Below are positions 24,322 through 33,098 of a stretch of 64,000 bases of DNA, piece by piece. How positions within the stretch are numbered: the stretch's first letter is position 1; each line of letters opens with the position of its first letter. The stretch comes from Pseudomonas nitroreducens (lineage in GTDB: Bacteria; Pseudomonadota; Gammaproteobacteria; Pseudomonadales; Pseudomonadaceae). The DNA lies in contig NZ_JACHLI010000012.1 of the NCBI RefSeq assembly GCF_014204515.1, positions 1-64,000 on the forward strand, in the 5' to 3' direction. A program made the translations under genes and the position numbers. The notes under the pieces are model-generated. The model saw only the letters and a list, made by a program, of their open reading frames with translations. It ran no database searches and was not told the origin of the DNA.

Positions 24322-26016
24322 ATGAACAGTCATGACCTGTTGCTGATCGTCGCCTTCCTGGCGCTGGTGCTGGTGCCGGCGCCGTTTCTCGGGCGTTTCT
24401 ACTACAGGGTGATGGAAGGCCAGCGGACCTTCCTGAGTCCCGTGTTGCTGCCAGTGGAGCGGGCGATTTACCGTGCCTGCGGCATCCACCCCGAGGATGA
24501 GCAGGACTGGAAGAGCTACACCGTCGCGCTGCTGGCCTTCAACCTGGCCGGGCTGGCGCTGCTGTTCGCCATCCTCATGCTGCAGGGCGCGCTGCCGCTC
24601 AACCCGCAGCACCTGCCGGGCCTGGAATGGACCCTGGCGTTCAACACCGCGGTGAGCTTCGTCACCAACACCAACTGGCAGGCCTACAGCGGCGAAGCCT
24701 CGCTCAGCTACCTGAGCCAGATGCTCGGGCTGACCGTGCAGAACTTCGTCAGCGCCGCGGTCGGCCTGGCCGTGCTGGTGGCGCTGGCCCGTGGCATTTC
24801 GCGCAAGTCGACGAACAACCTGGGCAACTTCTGGGTCGACCTGACCCGCGCCACCCTCTACGGGCTGCTCCCGCTGTGCCTGCTGCTGGCGCTGCTGCTG
24901 GTCTGGCAGGGCGTGCCGCAGACCTTCCTCGACTATGCCCACGCGCTGACCGTGCAGGGCGCCGACCAGTCCATCCCGCTGGGCCCGGCGGCCAGCCAGA
25001 TCGCCATCAAGCAATTGGGCACCAACGGCGGCGGTTTCTTCGGCGTGAACTCGGCGCATCCGTTCGAGAACCCGACCATCTGGAGCAACCTGTTCGAGGT
25101 CGTCTCGATCATCCTGATCCCGGCCGCGCTGGTGTTCACCTTCGGCCACTACGTCAAGGACCTGCGCCAGAGCCGCGCCATCCTCGGTTGCATGCTGGTG
25201 CTGTTCGCCTTGGGCCTGGGCGTGTCGCTGTGGGCCGAGTATCAGCCGAACCCTGCGCTGAGTGCGCTGCCGGTGGAGCAGGTCGCGCCGCTGGAGGGCA
25301 AGGAGAGCCGCTTCGGCACCACCGCCAGCGTGCTCTGGGCGGTGACCACCACGGCCGCCTCCAACGGTTCGGTGAACGCCATGCATGACAGCCTCAACCC
25401 GCTGTCGGGCATGGTCGCGATGCTCAACATGATGGTCGGCGAGGTGATCTTCGGCGGTGTCGGCGCGGGCCTCTACGGCATGCTGCTGTTCGTCCTGGTG
25501 GCGGTGTTCCTCGCCGGGCTGATGGTCGGTCGAACTCCGGAATACCTCGGCAAGAAACTCGAAGCCCGGGAAGTGCGCCTGCTGGTCGCGACCCTGCTGG
25601 TGATGCCGGTGGGTGTGCTGGTACTCGGCGCCATCGCCGCCAGCCTGCCGGGCCCGGCCGCCTCGGTGAGCAACCCCGGCGCCCACGGTTTCAGCCAACT
25701 GCTTTACGCCTACACCTCGGGCACCGCGAACAACGGCTCGGCGTTCGGTGGCTTCGGCGCCAACACGCCGTTCCACAACCTGATGATCGCCCTGGCCATG
25801 CTCATTGGCCGCTTCGGCTACATCCTGCCGGTGCTGGCGATCGCCGGCAGCCTGGCGGCGAAGAAGGCCACCCCGGTCGGCCCCAACAGCTTCCCGACCC
25901 ACGGCCTGCTGTTCGTCAGCCTGCTGACCGCCACCATCCTGCTGGTGGGCGGCCTGAACTTCCTGCCAACGCTGGTGCTGGGCCCGGTGGCCGATCACCT
26001 GACGCTTGGCTTCTGA
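24322..26016 (+). CDS. kdpA: Potassium-transporting ATPase subunit A
   Basis: The channel-like potassium-binding subunit of the high-affinity Kdp pump, in the inner membrane. At 564 residues it is of family length, with about ten hydrophobic segments. Its four selectivity-filter-like loops include SFVTNTNWQAYSGE and QLGTNGGGFFGVNSAHPFENP, with TTAASNGSVNAMHDSLNP and YTSGTANNGSAFGGF as the others. It is followed by kdpB after 12 bp. Confidence 0.99.
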   Translation: MNSHDLLLIVAFLALVLVPAPFLGRFYYRVMEGQRTFLSPVLLPVERAIYRACGIHPEDEQDWKSYTVALLAFNLAGLALLFAILMLQGALPLNPQHLPGLEWTLAFNTAVSFVTNTNWQAYSGEASLSYLSQMLGLTVQNFVSAAVGLAVLVALARGISRKSTNNLGNFWVDLTRATLYGLLPLCLLLALLLVWQGVPQTFLDYAHALTVQGADQSIPLGPAASQIAIKQLGTNGGGFFGVNSAHPFENPTIWSNLFEVVSIILIPAALVFTFGHYVKDLRQSRAILGCMLVLFALGLGVSLWAEYQPNPALSALPVEQVAPLEGKESRFGTTASVLWAVTTTAASNGSVNAMHDSLNPLSGMVAMLNMMVGEVIFGGVGAGLYGMLLFVLVAVFLAGLMVGRTPEYLGKKLEAREVRLLVATLLVMPVGVLVLGAIAASLPGPAASVSNPGAHGFSQLLYAYTSGTANNGSAFGGFGANTPFHNLMIALAMLIGRFGYILPVLAIAGSLAAKKATPVGPNSFPTHGLLFVSLLTATILLVGGLNFLPTLVLGPVADHLTLGF

Positions 26017-26028
26017 GGAGCTATCGCA

Positions 26029-28089
26029 ATGAATGCGAAAACCCAGGAACTGGCCGTGAACAAGGCCGTCGAGAAACGCCCGAGCACCGCGTTGTCTTCC
26101 TTGTGGAAGCCGGCGCTGATCCAGGCCTTCCTCAAGCTCGACCCGCGCCAGCTGCAACGCTCGCCGGTGATGCTGGTGGTGGCCCTGACCGCCGTGCTGA
26201 CCACTGTGCTCTGTATCGTCGGCGGTGAGTCCGTGCCCACCTTCGTCGCCGTGCAGATTGCCGTGTGGCTGTGGTTCACCGTGCTCTTCGCCAACTTCGC
26301 CGAAGCGCTCGCCGAGGGTCGCGGCAAGGCCCGCGCCGACAGTCTCAAGGCCGGTACTCAGGGCCTGCAGGCGATGCGCATGGCGGTTACCGGCCAGTTC
26401 GAGAAAGTCGCCGCCAGTAGCCTGCGCAAGGGTGACGTGGTGCGGGTCGAAGCCGGCGAGCTGATCCCCGGCGACGGCGAGGTGATCGAAGGCGTGGCGG
26501 CGGTCAACGAGGCGGCCATCACCGGCGAATCCGCGCCGGTGATCCGCGAGTCCGGCGGCGACCGCTCGGCCGTCACCGGCAACACCCGGCTGGTCTCCGA
26601 CTGGCTGCTGGTGAAGATCACCGCCAACCCCGGCGAGTCCACCCTCGACCGCATGATCGCCCTGGTGGAAGGCGCCAAGCGCCAGAAGACCCCCAACGAA
26701 GTGGCGCTGGACATCCTGCTGATCGGCCTGACGCTGATCTTCCTGCTGGTGGTCGTGACCCTGAAGCCCTTCGCCCTGTTCGTCGGCGGCAACCTGCCGC
26801 TGGTGTTCCTGGTGGCGTTGCTGGTGACGCTGATCCCCACCACCATCGGCGGCCTGCTCTCGGCCATCGGCATCGCCGGCATGGACCGCCTGGTGCGCCT
26901 GAACGTCATCGCCAAGTCCGGCCGCGCTGTGGAAGCGGCGGGGGACGTGCACGTGCTGATGCTCGACAAGACCGGCACCATCACCTTCGGCAACCGCCGT
27001 TGCAGCGCGCTGCACACTGCCCCTGGCGTGCAGCCGCTGGAACTGGCCGAGGGCGCGTTCCTCGCTTCGCTGGCCGACGACACGCCGGAGGGCAAATCCA
27101 TTGTCGAGTTCCTTCGCTCGCAGATCATCCTGCCGGAGCCGGAACGCAACCGCGTGACGCCGATTGCCTTCAGCGCCGAGACGCGCCTGTCGGGCATCGA
27201 CTTCGACGGCCACGTCTATCGCAAGGGCGCGGTGGATGCGGCGCTGGCCTTCGTCGGTCTGGAGCGCGCGCAGATGCCCGAGAGCCTGGCCAAGGAAATC
27301 GAACGCATCGCCCAGAGCGGCGGCACGCCGCTGCTGGTGGTGGCCGACGGCAAGCTTCTGGGTGCCATCCACTTGAAGGACGTGGTCAAGCCGGGCATCC
27401 GTGAGCGCTTCGCCGAGTTGCGCCGCATGGGCATCCGCACCGTGATGGTGACCGGCGACAACCCGCTGACCGCCGTCGCCATCGCCGCCGAGGCGGGCGT
27501 GGACGACGTGATCGCCGAAGCCACCCCGGAGAAGAAGCTGGCGCGCATCCGCCAGGAGCAGGGCGAGGGCCGTATGGTCGCCATGTGCGGCGACGGCGCC
27601 AACGACGCCCCGGCCCTGGCCCAGGCGGACGTCGGCATGGCCATGAACGACGGCACCCAGGCCGCCCGCGAGGCCGCCAACCTGGTGGACCTGGACAGCG
27701 ACCCGACCAAGCTGCTGGACGTGGTGCAGGTGGGCAAGGAACTGCTGGTGACCCGTGGCGCGCTGACCACCTTCTCGGTGGCCAACGACGTGGCCAAGTA
27801 CTTCGCCATCCTTCCTGCGCTGTTCGCCGGCATCTACCCGCAACTGGGCGTGCTCAACGTGATTAAGCTGGCCAGCCCGCAGAGCGCCATCCTCTCGGCC
27901 ATCGTGTTCAACGCGCTGATCATCGTTGCGCTGATCCCGCTGGCACTGCGCGGCGTGCGCGTGCAGGCCAGCGATGCCTCGCAGCTGCTGCGGCGCAACC
28001 TGCTGATCTATGGCGTCGGCGGGCTGCTGGCGCCGTTCGTGGGGATCAAGGTGATCGATATGGTGCTGGTGGCGGTGGGCCTGGCCTGA
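26029..28089 (+). CDS. kdpB: Potassium-transporting P-type ATPase subunit B
   Basis: The catalytic subunit of KdpFABC. The 686-residue P-type ATPase has the actuator motif ITGESAPV, the phosphorylated Asp313 in MLDKTGTITFGN, the nucleotide-binding region and the hinge MCGDGANDAPALAQADVGMAMN. It is complete, without frameshift. Its stop is followed by a 315-bp array of repeats before kdpC, which is unusual for this tightly packed operon. Confidence 0.99.
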   Translation: MNAKTQELAVNKAVEKRPSTALSSLWKPALIQAFLKLDPRQLQRSPVMLVVALTAVLTTVLCIVGGESVPTFVAVQIAVWLWFTVLFANFAEALAEGRGKARADSLKAGTQGLQAMRMAVTGQFEKVAASSLRKGDVVRVEAGELIPGDGEVIEGVAAVNEAAITGESAPVIRESGGDRSAVTGNTRLVSDWLLVKITANPGESTLDRMIALVEGAKRQKTPNEVALDILLIGLTLIFLLVVVTLKPFALFVGGNLPLVFLVALLVTLIPTTIGGLLSAIGIAGMDRLVRLNVIAKSGRAVEAAGDVHVLMLDKTGTITFGNRRCSALHTAPGVQPLELAEGAFLASLADDTPEGKSIVEFLRSQIILPEPERNRVTPIAFSAETRLSGIDFDGHVYRKGAVDAALAFVGLERAQMPESLAKEIERIAQSGGTPLLVVADGKLLGAIHLKDVVKPGIRERFAELRRMGIRTVMVTGDNPLTAVAIAAEAGVDDVIAEATPEKKLARIRQEQGEGRMVAMCGDGANDAPALAQADVGMAMNDGTQAAREAANLVDLDSDPTKLLDVVQVGKELLVTRGALTTFSVANDVAKYFAILPALFAGIYPQLGVLNVIKLASPQSAILSAIVFNALIIVALIPLALRGVRVQASDASQLLRRNLLIYGVGGLLAPFVGIKVIDMVLVAVGLA

Positions 28090-28105
28090 GGTGCCGGCCT
28101 TTTCC

Positions 28106-28366
28106 CCTCACCCTAACCCTCTCCCGGAGGGAGAGGGGACCGTCCGGAGTGCTCGGGAAGAACTGAGCTCGCCGGCCACACCGAACAACTGCCTCTCCTT
28201 CCGGGAGAGGGGACTCCGGAGTGCTCGGCATGCACCGAGCTCACCGGCCACAGCGAACAACTGCCTTTCCTTTCGGGAGAAGGGACTCCGGAGTGCTCGG
28301 GAAGTACCGAGCTCGCCGGCCACGCCGAACCGCCCCCTCTCCCTCCGGGAGAGGGCTGGGGTGAGG
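28106..28366. repeat. 72-bp tandem repeat array between kdpB and kdpC
   Basis: The word CTCCGGAGTGCTCGG starts three units at about 28142, 28214 and 28286, a period of 72 bp. Each unit contains GAGCTCGCCGGCCAC (or a one-base variant) and a CTCTCC/GGAGAG hairpin. The array is bounded by CCTCACCCTAACCCTCTCCC on the left and its mirror image, ending GGGGTGAGGG, on the right. It fills the 315-bp gap between kdpB and kdpC and belongs to the hairpin family seen at 18541 and 29022. No gene is visible in it. Confidence 0.88.
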
Positions 28367-28404
28367 GCAAACCCCCGCTCCCAACCCAACAGAGGAACAC
28401 GAAA

Positions 28405-28953
28405 ATGCTCAACCAACTCCGCCCCGCCATTGCCTCGCTGGTCCTGCTCGGTGCCATCACCGGCGTCGTCTACCCGCTGGCCGTCACCGGCATTGCCCAG
28501 GTCGCCTTCCACGACCAGGCCAACGGCAGCCTGGTACGCGACGAGCACGGCAATGTGCGCGGCTCCGCGTTGATCGCGCAGAAATTCGACGGCGCCCAGT
28601 GGTTCCATCCGCGCCCTTCGGCCGGCGACTTCGCCACCGTTTCCAGCAGCGCCAGCAACCTCGCCCCCGGCAACCCGGCGCTGGCTGAGCGCATCGCCAA
28701 GGACGCCGCTGCCCAGCAGGTCGGCGGCCAGCCGGTGCCGCTGGCACTGGTCACCACCTCCGGCAGCGGCCTCGACCCGCAACTGCCGCCCGCCGCTGCG
28801 TTGTACCAGGTGCCACGCATCGCCCTGGAACGCGGCGTGCCGGCGGCCAGCCTGGAGAAGCTGGTGGAAGCCAACACCGAACGCCCGCTGATCGGCCCCG
28901 CCGTGGTCAACGTGCTGGCGCTGAACATGGCCCTGGCCAGCCTGCCTCGCTAG
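28405..28953 (+). CDS. kdpC: Potassium-transporting ATPase subunit C
   Basis: KdpC, the chaperone-like subunit of the Kdp pump. Its 182 residues carry one N-terminal membrane helix (ASLVLLGAITGVVYPLAVTG) and the conserved exported part with KFDGAQWFHPRPSAGDF, SSASNLAPGNPAL and SGSGLDPQLPPAAALYQVPRIA. It is complete. A ribosome-binding site (AGAGGAAC) lies between the repeat array and the ATG, so translation does not depend on kdpB. Confidence 0.98.
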   Translation: MLNQLRPAIASLVLLGAITGVVYPLAVTGIAQVAFHDQANGSLVRDEHGNVRGSALIAQKFDGAQWFHPRPSAGDFATVSSSASNLAPGNPALAERIAKDAAAQQVGGQPVPLALVTTSGSGLDPQLPPAAALYQVPRIALERGVPAASLEKLVEANTERPLIGPAVVNVLALNMALASLPR

Positions 28954-29021
28954 ACTCCAGCGCCAGTACCGAGCCTGCCGCGGTACGAGGAAAAACGCAG
29001 GGCCGTCCAGAGGCAGAGGAC

Positions 29022-29060
29022 GGCTCCCTCTCCCCTTGGGAGAGGGCTGGGGTGAGGGGC
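29022..29060. repeat. Single CCCTCTCC hairpin repeat between kdpC and kdpD
   Basis: GGCTCCCTCTCCCCTTGGGAGAGGG followed by CTGGGGTGAGGGG. It is one unit of the family found at 18541 and 28106, in the 164-bp gap kdpC-kdpD. Confidence 0.8.
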
Positions 29061-29117
29061 CTTAAGCTCCTGCTCCACTCATGAAACGAGCGCCCAAGAC
29101 GCTCCGAGGATACCGCC

Positions 29118-31775
29118 ATGACCGACCCCAACCGCGCCGACGCCCTGCTGGCCGACCTGCCCGCCATGGGCCGTGGTCGTCTCAAGGTCTTCCTCGGCGC
29201 AGCGCCAGGAGTCGGCAAGACCTACGCCATGCTGCTGGCCGCCCAGAGCCAGTTGCGCCAGGGCGTGAAGCTGCGTGTCGGAGTCGTCGAGACCCACGGC
29301 CGCGCCGAGACCGAAGCGCTGCTCGCCGGCCTGCCGCAGCAGGCGCTCAAGCGTTCCGTCTACCGCGGCATCACCCTGGAGGAAATGGACCTCGACGGCC
29401 TGCTGGCCGATCCGCCGACCCTGGCGCTGGTGGACGAGCTGGCCCACAGCAATGCCCCCGGCAGCCGCCACGCCAAGCGCTGGCAGGACATCCAGGAACT
29501 GCTCTCGGCCGGCATCGACGTCTACACCACGGTCAACGTCCAGCACCTGGAAAGCCTCAACGACCACGTGCGCGACATCACCGGCGTGCAGGTACGCGAA
29601 ACCGTGCCCGACTGGGTTCTGCAGGAAGCCTTCGAGCTGCTGCTGGTGGACCTGCCGCCGCGCGAACTGCTGGAGCGTCTGCGCGAGGGCAAGGTCTACG
29701 TGCCCGAGCAGGCCCGCGCCGCCATCGATGCCTTCTTCAGCCAGACCAACCTCACCGCGCTGCGCGAGCTGGCCATGCAGACTGCCGCGGCGCGGGTCGA
29801 CGCCGACCTTGCCCATCGCTATCGCCAGCAGGGCAGCGAGGCGCCTGCCGTGCGCGGGCGCCTGCTGGTCGGTGTGGACGGCGAACACAACGCCGAGCGC
29901 CTGGTACGCCACGCCAGTCGCGTGGCCGAGCGCCGGCACCTGCCCTGGTCGCTGGTGCATGTGGATACCGGCGAGGCGCGCAGCGAAGAGTCGCGGATGC
30001 AATTGCAGAACGCCCAGCAACTGGCCGAGCGCCTGGGCGGTGACGTGGTGGAACTGCGTGGCGGCGAAGTTGCGCGCACCCTGGTCGAACACGCCAAGGA
30101 GCGCCGCGCCACGCTGCTGCTGGTCGGCCGTTCGCGGCAACGCTGGTATCGCCAGCTGTTCGGTGGCGGCCTCGCCGCGCGCCTGCTGCGCCTGGGCGAT
30201 GGGCTGGAAATCAGCGTGCTCGACAGCGAGGCCGATCTGGCGCCGCCCAAGGTCCGCCCGCAGGCGAGCTGGCCCTGGGGCAACTACCTGCTCGCCGCCG
30301 TGGCCGCCGGTTGCGCCAGCGCCCTGGCCTGGGCGGTGGCCAGCGTGCTGGAGCTGCCGAACATCTCCCTGGTATTCCTCGCCGCGGTGCTGCTGGTGGC
30401 GGTGCGCAGCAGCCTCGGCCCGGCGCTGGCCTGCGCGGTGCTGTCGTTCCTGGCCTACGACTTCCTGTTCATCCCGCCGCATTTCTCTTTCTCCATCCAG
30501 CGCGAAGAAGACGTGCTGACCCTGTTGTTCTTCCTGCTCATGGCCGGCCTCACCGGCAACCTCGCGGCCCGCCAGCGCCGGCAACTGCAGGCGCTGCGCG
30601 AGACCCAGGAAGAGACCAGCCAGATGCTCGACCTGTCGCGCAAGCTCACCGCCGCCACCGACCGCCAGGCGGTGATGGCCGCCGCCGCGCAGCAGCTCGG
30701 TGGTTGGGACGGTCTGGATATCTGCCTGCTCGGCCGGGTCAACGGCGAGTGGAAACTGGAGGGCGGTCTCCAACGCGCCCTGGAAGATCAGGAACGCGCC
30801 GCCGCCGACTGGGCCTGGCAGCACGACCAGCCCGCCGGCCTGGGCACCGGCACGCTGCCGGGCGGGCGCTGGTGGTGGTGGCCGCTGTCCGGTGAGGATG
30901 GCCCGCTGGCGCTGCTGGGCGTCAGCCCGCGCGATGCGCAACCTTTGTCCGGGTCGCGCCGCCGGCTGCTGGCTGCTCTCGGCCAACCGCTGGCGCAGGC
31001 CTTGGCCCGTGCGCGTCTTGCCGAAGACCTCGAAGCCGCGCGCCTGCACGGAGAAACCGAACAACTGCGCAGCGCGCTGCTGGCCTCTGTCAGTCATGAC
31101 CTGCGCACGCCGCTGACCTCCATGCGTGGCGCCATCGACAGCCTGCTGGCCCTGGGCGATGCCATCCCACCGGCGGATCGTCGCGAGCTGCTGGAGAGCA
31201 CCCGCGACGAAGCCGAGCGCCTGGACCGCTACATCCAGAACCTGCTGGACATGACCCGCCTCGGCCACGGCGGGCTGAAGCTGTCGCGCGACTGGGTATC
31301 GCCCGGCGATATTGTCGGCAGTGCGCTCAATCGCCTGCGTGCGGTTGTCGCCCCGTACCGTGTGGAAACCCGCGTGCCGCCGGAGCTGCCGCTGCTCTAC
31401 GTGCATGCCGCGCTGATCGAACAGGCGCTGGTCAACGTGCTGGAAAACGCCGCGCGCTTCTCGCCGCCGCAAGGTCGCTTGCGGGTGGCGGTGGAGCAGG
31501 CTGATGAGGAGCTGCGCTTCCTGGTCAGCGACGAAGGACCGGGCATTCCGCCGGCGGAACGCGAGAAGATCTTCGACATGTTCTACACCGCCGCACGCGG
31601 CGATCGTGGCGGGCAGGGCACCGGGCTGGGCCTGGCGATCTGCCAAGGCATGGTCGGTGCCCACGGCGGGCGGATCACCGTCGAGGACGGCATCGACGGG
31701 CGTGGTACGACCCTCGTGCTGCACCTGCCGTTGCAGCAGCAGCCGGACCTGGAGCAGCTTGATGCCGCTGTCTGA
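29118..31775 (+). CDS. kdpD: Sensor histidine kinase KdpD
   Basis: The membrane sensor of potassium limitation that phosphorylates KdpE. Its 885 residues fit the family. The N-terminal KdpD domain carries a Walker A motif, GAAPGVGKT (28-36). A universal-stress-like domain follows (about 245-370), then four clustered membrane helices (about 395-500), a GAF-like region, the dimerization domain with His660 in SVSHDLRTPLTSM, and the ATPase with NVLENAARFS, DEGPGIP and GTGLGLAI. It lies downstream of kdpC and directly upstream of kdpE, on the same strand as kdpFABC. Confidence 0.98.
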   Translation: MTDPNRADALLADLPAMGRGRLKVFLGAAPGVGKTYAMLLAAQSQLRQGVKLRVGVVETHGRAETEALLAGLPQQALKRSVYRGITLEEMDLDGLLADPPTLALVDELAHSNAPGSRHAKRWQDIQELLSAGIDVYTTVNVQHLESLNDHVRDITGVQVRETVPDWVLQEAFELLLVDLPPRELLERLREGKVYVPEQARAAIDAFFSQTNLTALRELAMQTAAARVDADLAHRYRQQGSEAPAVRGRLLVGVDGEHNAERLVRHASRVAERRHLPWSLVHVDTGEARSEESRMQLQNAQQLAERLGGDVVELRGGEVARTLVEHAKERRATLLLVGRSRQRWYRQLFGGGLAARLLRLGDGLEISVLDSEADLAPPKVRPQASWPWGNYLLAAVAAGCASALAWAVASVLELPNISLVFLAAVLLVAVRSSLGPALACAVLSFLAYDFLFIPPHFSFSIQREEDVLTLLFFLLMAGLTGNLAARQRRQLQALRETQEETSQMLDLSRKLTAATDRQAVMAAAAQQLGGWDGLDICLLGRVNGEWKLEGGLQRALEDQERAAADWAWQHDQPAGLGTGTLPGGRWWWWPLSGEDGPLALLGVSPRDAQPLSGSRRRLLAALGQPLAQALARARLAEDLEAARLHGETEQLRSALLASVSHDLRTPLTSMRGAIDSLLALGDAIPPADRRELLESTRDEAERLDRYIQNLLDMTRLGHGGLKLSRDWVSPGDIVGSALNRLRAVVAPYRVETRVPPELPLLYVHAALIEQALVNVLENAARFSPPQGRLRVAVEQADEELRFLVSDEGPGIPPAEREKIFDMFYTAARGDRGGQGTGLGLAICQGMVGAHGGRITVEDGIDGRGTTLVLHLPLQQQPDLEQLDAAV

Positions 31776-31815
31776 AAGGCTCAAGCTGGACGCCCCCCGC
31801 CAGCCTGGACTGCCG

Positions 31816-32508
31816 ATGAACGCCAGCGCCGCCACCATCCTGGTCGTCGACGACGAACCGCAGATCCGCAAGTTCCTGCGCATCAGCCTGAGCGCCGGCG
31901 GCTACAAGGTGCTCGAAGCCGGCACCGGCGAGGAAGGCCTGGCCCAGGCCGCCCTGGGTCGCCCGGACCTGGTGGTGCTTGACCTCGGCCTGCCGGACAA
32001 GGACGGCCAGGACGTGCTGCGCGAACTGCGTGAGTGGTCGCAGGTACCGGTGCTGGTGCTTTCGGTGCGCGCCAGCGAAAGCGAGAAGGTGCTGGCGCTG
32101 GACAGCGGTGCCAATGATTACGTGACCAAGCCCTTCGGCATCCAGGAGTTCCTCGCGCGCATCCGCGTGCTGCTGCGCCAGGGGGCGAGCGGCGAGACGC
32201 AGGAAGCGGTGGTGGCGGTGGGGCCGTTGAGTGTGGACTTCTCCTATCGCCGGGTGTTGCTGGAGGGCATCGAGGTTTCGTTGACCCGCAAGGAATACGC
32301 GGTGCTGTCGACCCTGGCGCGGCACGTTGGCCGGGTGGTGACACAGCAGCAATTGCTCAAGGATATCTGGGGGCCGACCCATGCCGAGGACACGCACTAC
32401 CTGCGCGTCGTCGTTGGCCATCTGCGGCAGAAGCTTGCTGATGATCCGGCGACGCCGCGGTTTATCGTGACCGAAGCGGGCGTTGGTTATCGCCTGCGCG
32501 AGGGTTGA
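31816..32508 (+). CDS. kdpE: Response regulator KdpE
   Basis: The OmpR-type regulator that activates kdpFABC. From MNASAATILVVDDEP it has the family length of 230 residues. Receiver: VVDDEP, Asp in LVVLDLGLPDKDG, Lys in YVTKPFG. Winged helix: VSLTRKEYAVLSTLARH, DTHYLRVVVGHLRQKL and VGYRL. An in-frame ATG at 31762, with GGAG 7 nt upstream and overlapping the end of kdpD, could add 18 residues and would make translation coupled. The start choice is therefore open. Confidence 0.95.
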   Translation: MNASAATILVVDDEPQIRKFLRISLSAGGYKVLEAGTGEEGLAQAALGRPDLVVLDLGLPDKDGQDVLRELREWSQVPVLVLSVRASESEKVLALDSGANDYVTKPFGIQEFLARIRVLLRQGASGETQEAVVAVGPLSVDFSYRRVLLEGIEVSLTRKEYAVLSTLARHVGRVVTQQQLLKDIWGPTHAEDTHYLRVVVGHLRQKLADDPATPRFIVTEAGVGYRLREG

Positions 32509-32582
32509 TCGACTGGTGCTCCCCTGCACCCGGTGGCGCGCATGGCGCGCTCCTACCGGTCGGTTTCGGCGCTCCCCCCGTA

Positions 32583-32610
32583 CGTAGGAGCGGACTTTGT
32601 CCGCGATAAC
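32583..32610. repeat. REP-like element (GTAGGAGCGGACTTTGTCCGCGA)
   Basis: One unit of the GTAGGAGCGGAC...GTCCGCGA family, 75 bp after kdpE. Further copies lie at 32960 and 33039. Confidence 0.8.
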
Positions 32611-32663
32611 TTTGCCTCGACTCGGAGTTTCAGCGCCGCTTCGGCGTGCGCGTGGACGTCGTG

Positions 32664-32869
32664 TTTCGCCCCCTCGGGCGAGTCCCTTTTGTCAAACGAC
32701 ACAAAAGGAACCAAAAAGTCTTGCCCCGGACATCCGGTTTTTCGCTTAGGCGAAAAATTCCCTCGTTGAATCGAAGTTTCAGGGGCACGCTGCGAAGGGC
32801 CGTCCCTGGCCCATCGCAGCTCTCGCGACATCCATGTCGCTCAACCCCTGAAACTCCGCTTCAACGAGG
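32664..32869. other. Compact multi-hairpin element, possible non-coding repeat or RNA
   Basis: Six hairpins are packed into about 205 bp: TCGCCC/GGGCGA (32665-32680), CCTTTTGT/ACAAAAGG (32685-32708), TTTTTCGC/GCGAAAAA (32738-32757), and a 26-bp outer stem (32761-32786 with 32844-32869, 23 matches). The outer stem encloses a 13-bp stem (32789-32801 with 32808-32820, 12 matches) and GCGACA/TGTCGC (32825-32840), so it is a three-way junction. No convincing gene overlaps it. I recall similar sequence being mis-translated as small hypothetical proteins in Pseudomonas and Xanthomonas, so it may be a dispersed repeat. It is the main content of the 590-bp gap between kdpE and the patatin gene. Confidence 0.6.
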
Positions 32870-32959
32870 CCTCCTGAACGGGGCATTCGGCGCGTGCGGA
32901 TGTTTCTCTGGAAGTCTTTACGAGCCAGAGCCAGCTAAAGCGGCGCGGTATGGCTTTTC

Positions 32960-33080
32960 GTAGGAGCGGACCTTGTCCGCGAAATCCCACGCGACGTACT
33001 CCAATTCCATCGAAAGATGCCGAGGCCAAGCGCTACCTGTAGGAGCGAGGGGGACGCCTAGTTCTCGCTCGCGAACCGCA
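32960..33080. repeat. REP-like elements downstream of the patatin gene
   Basis: GTAGGAGCGGACCTTGTCCGCGAA (32960-32983) and a second unit interrupted by about 10 bp, GTAGGAGCGAG...CTCGCTCGCGAAC (33040-33077). Confidence 0.75.
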
Positions 33081-33098
33081 CGGCACCGTCTCAACCGG

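Noticed and set aside
24310..27843. Very long minus-strand open frame (1177 residues) opposite kdpA and kdpB
   Set aside because: High GC content keeps antisense frames open. The plus strand encodes perfectly conserved KdpA and KdpB; the antisense product is low-complexity Gln/His/Arg/Gly.
28144..28355. Tandem 72-bp repeats considered as a CRISPR array
   Set aside because: Units are directly adjacent without unique spacers, contain hairpins of a dispersed family, and no cas genes are present.
29079..31883. 934-residue minus-strand open frame opposite kdpD
   Set aside because: Shadow of kdpD, same reasoning; no recognisable domain.
32533..32963. Several small open frames on both strands in the gap after kdpE
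   Set aside because: They overlap REP units and the multi-hairpin element; the peptides reflect palindromes and have no ribosome-binding sites.
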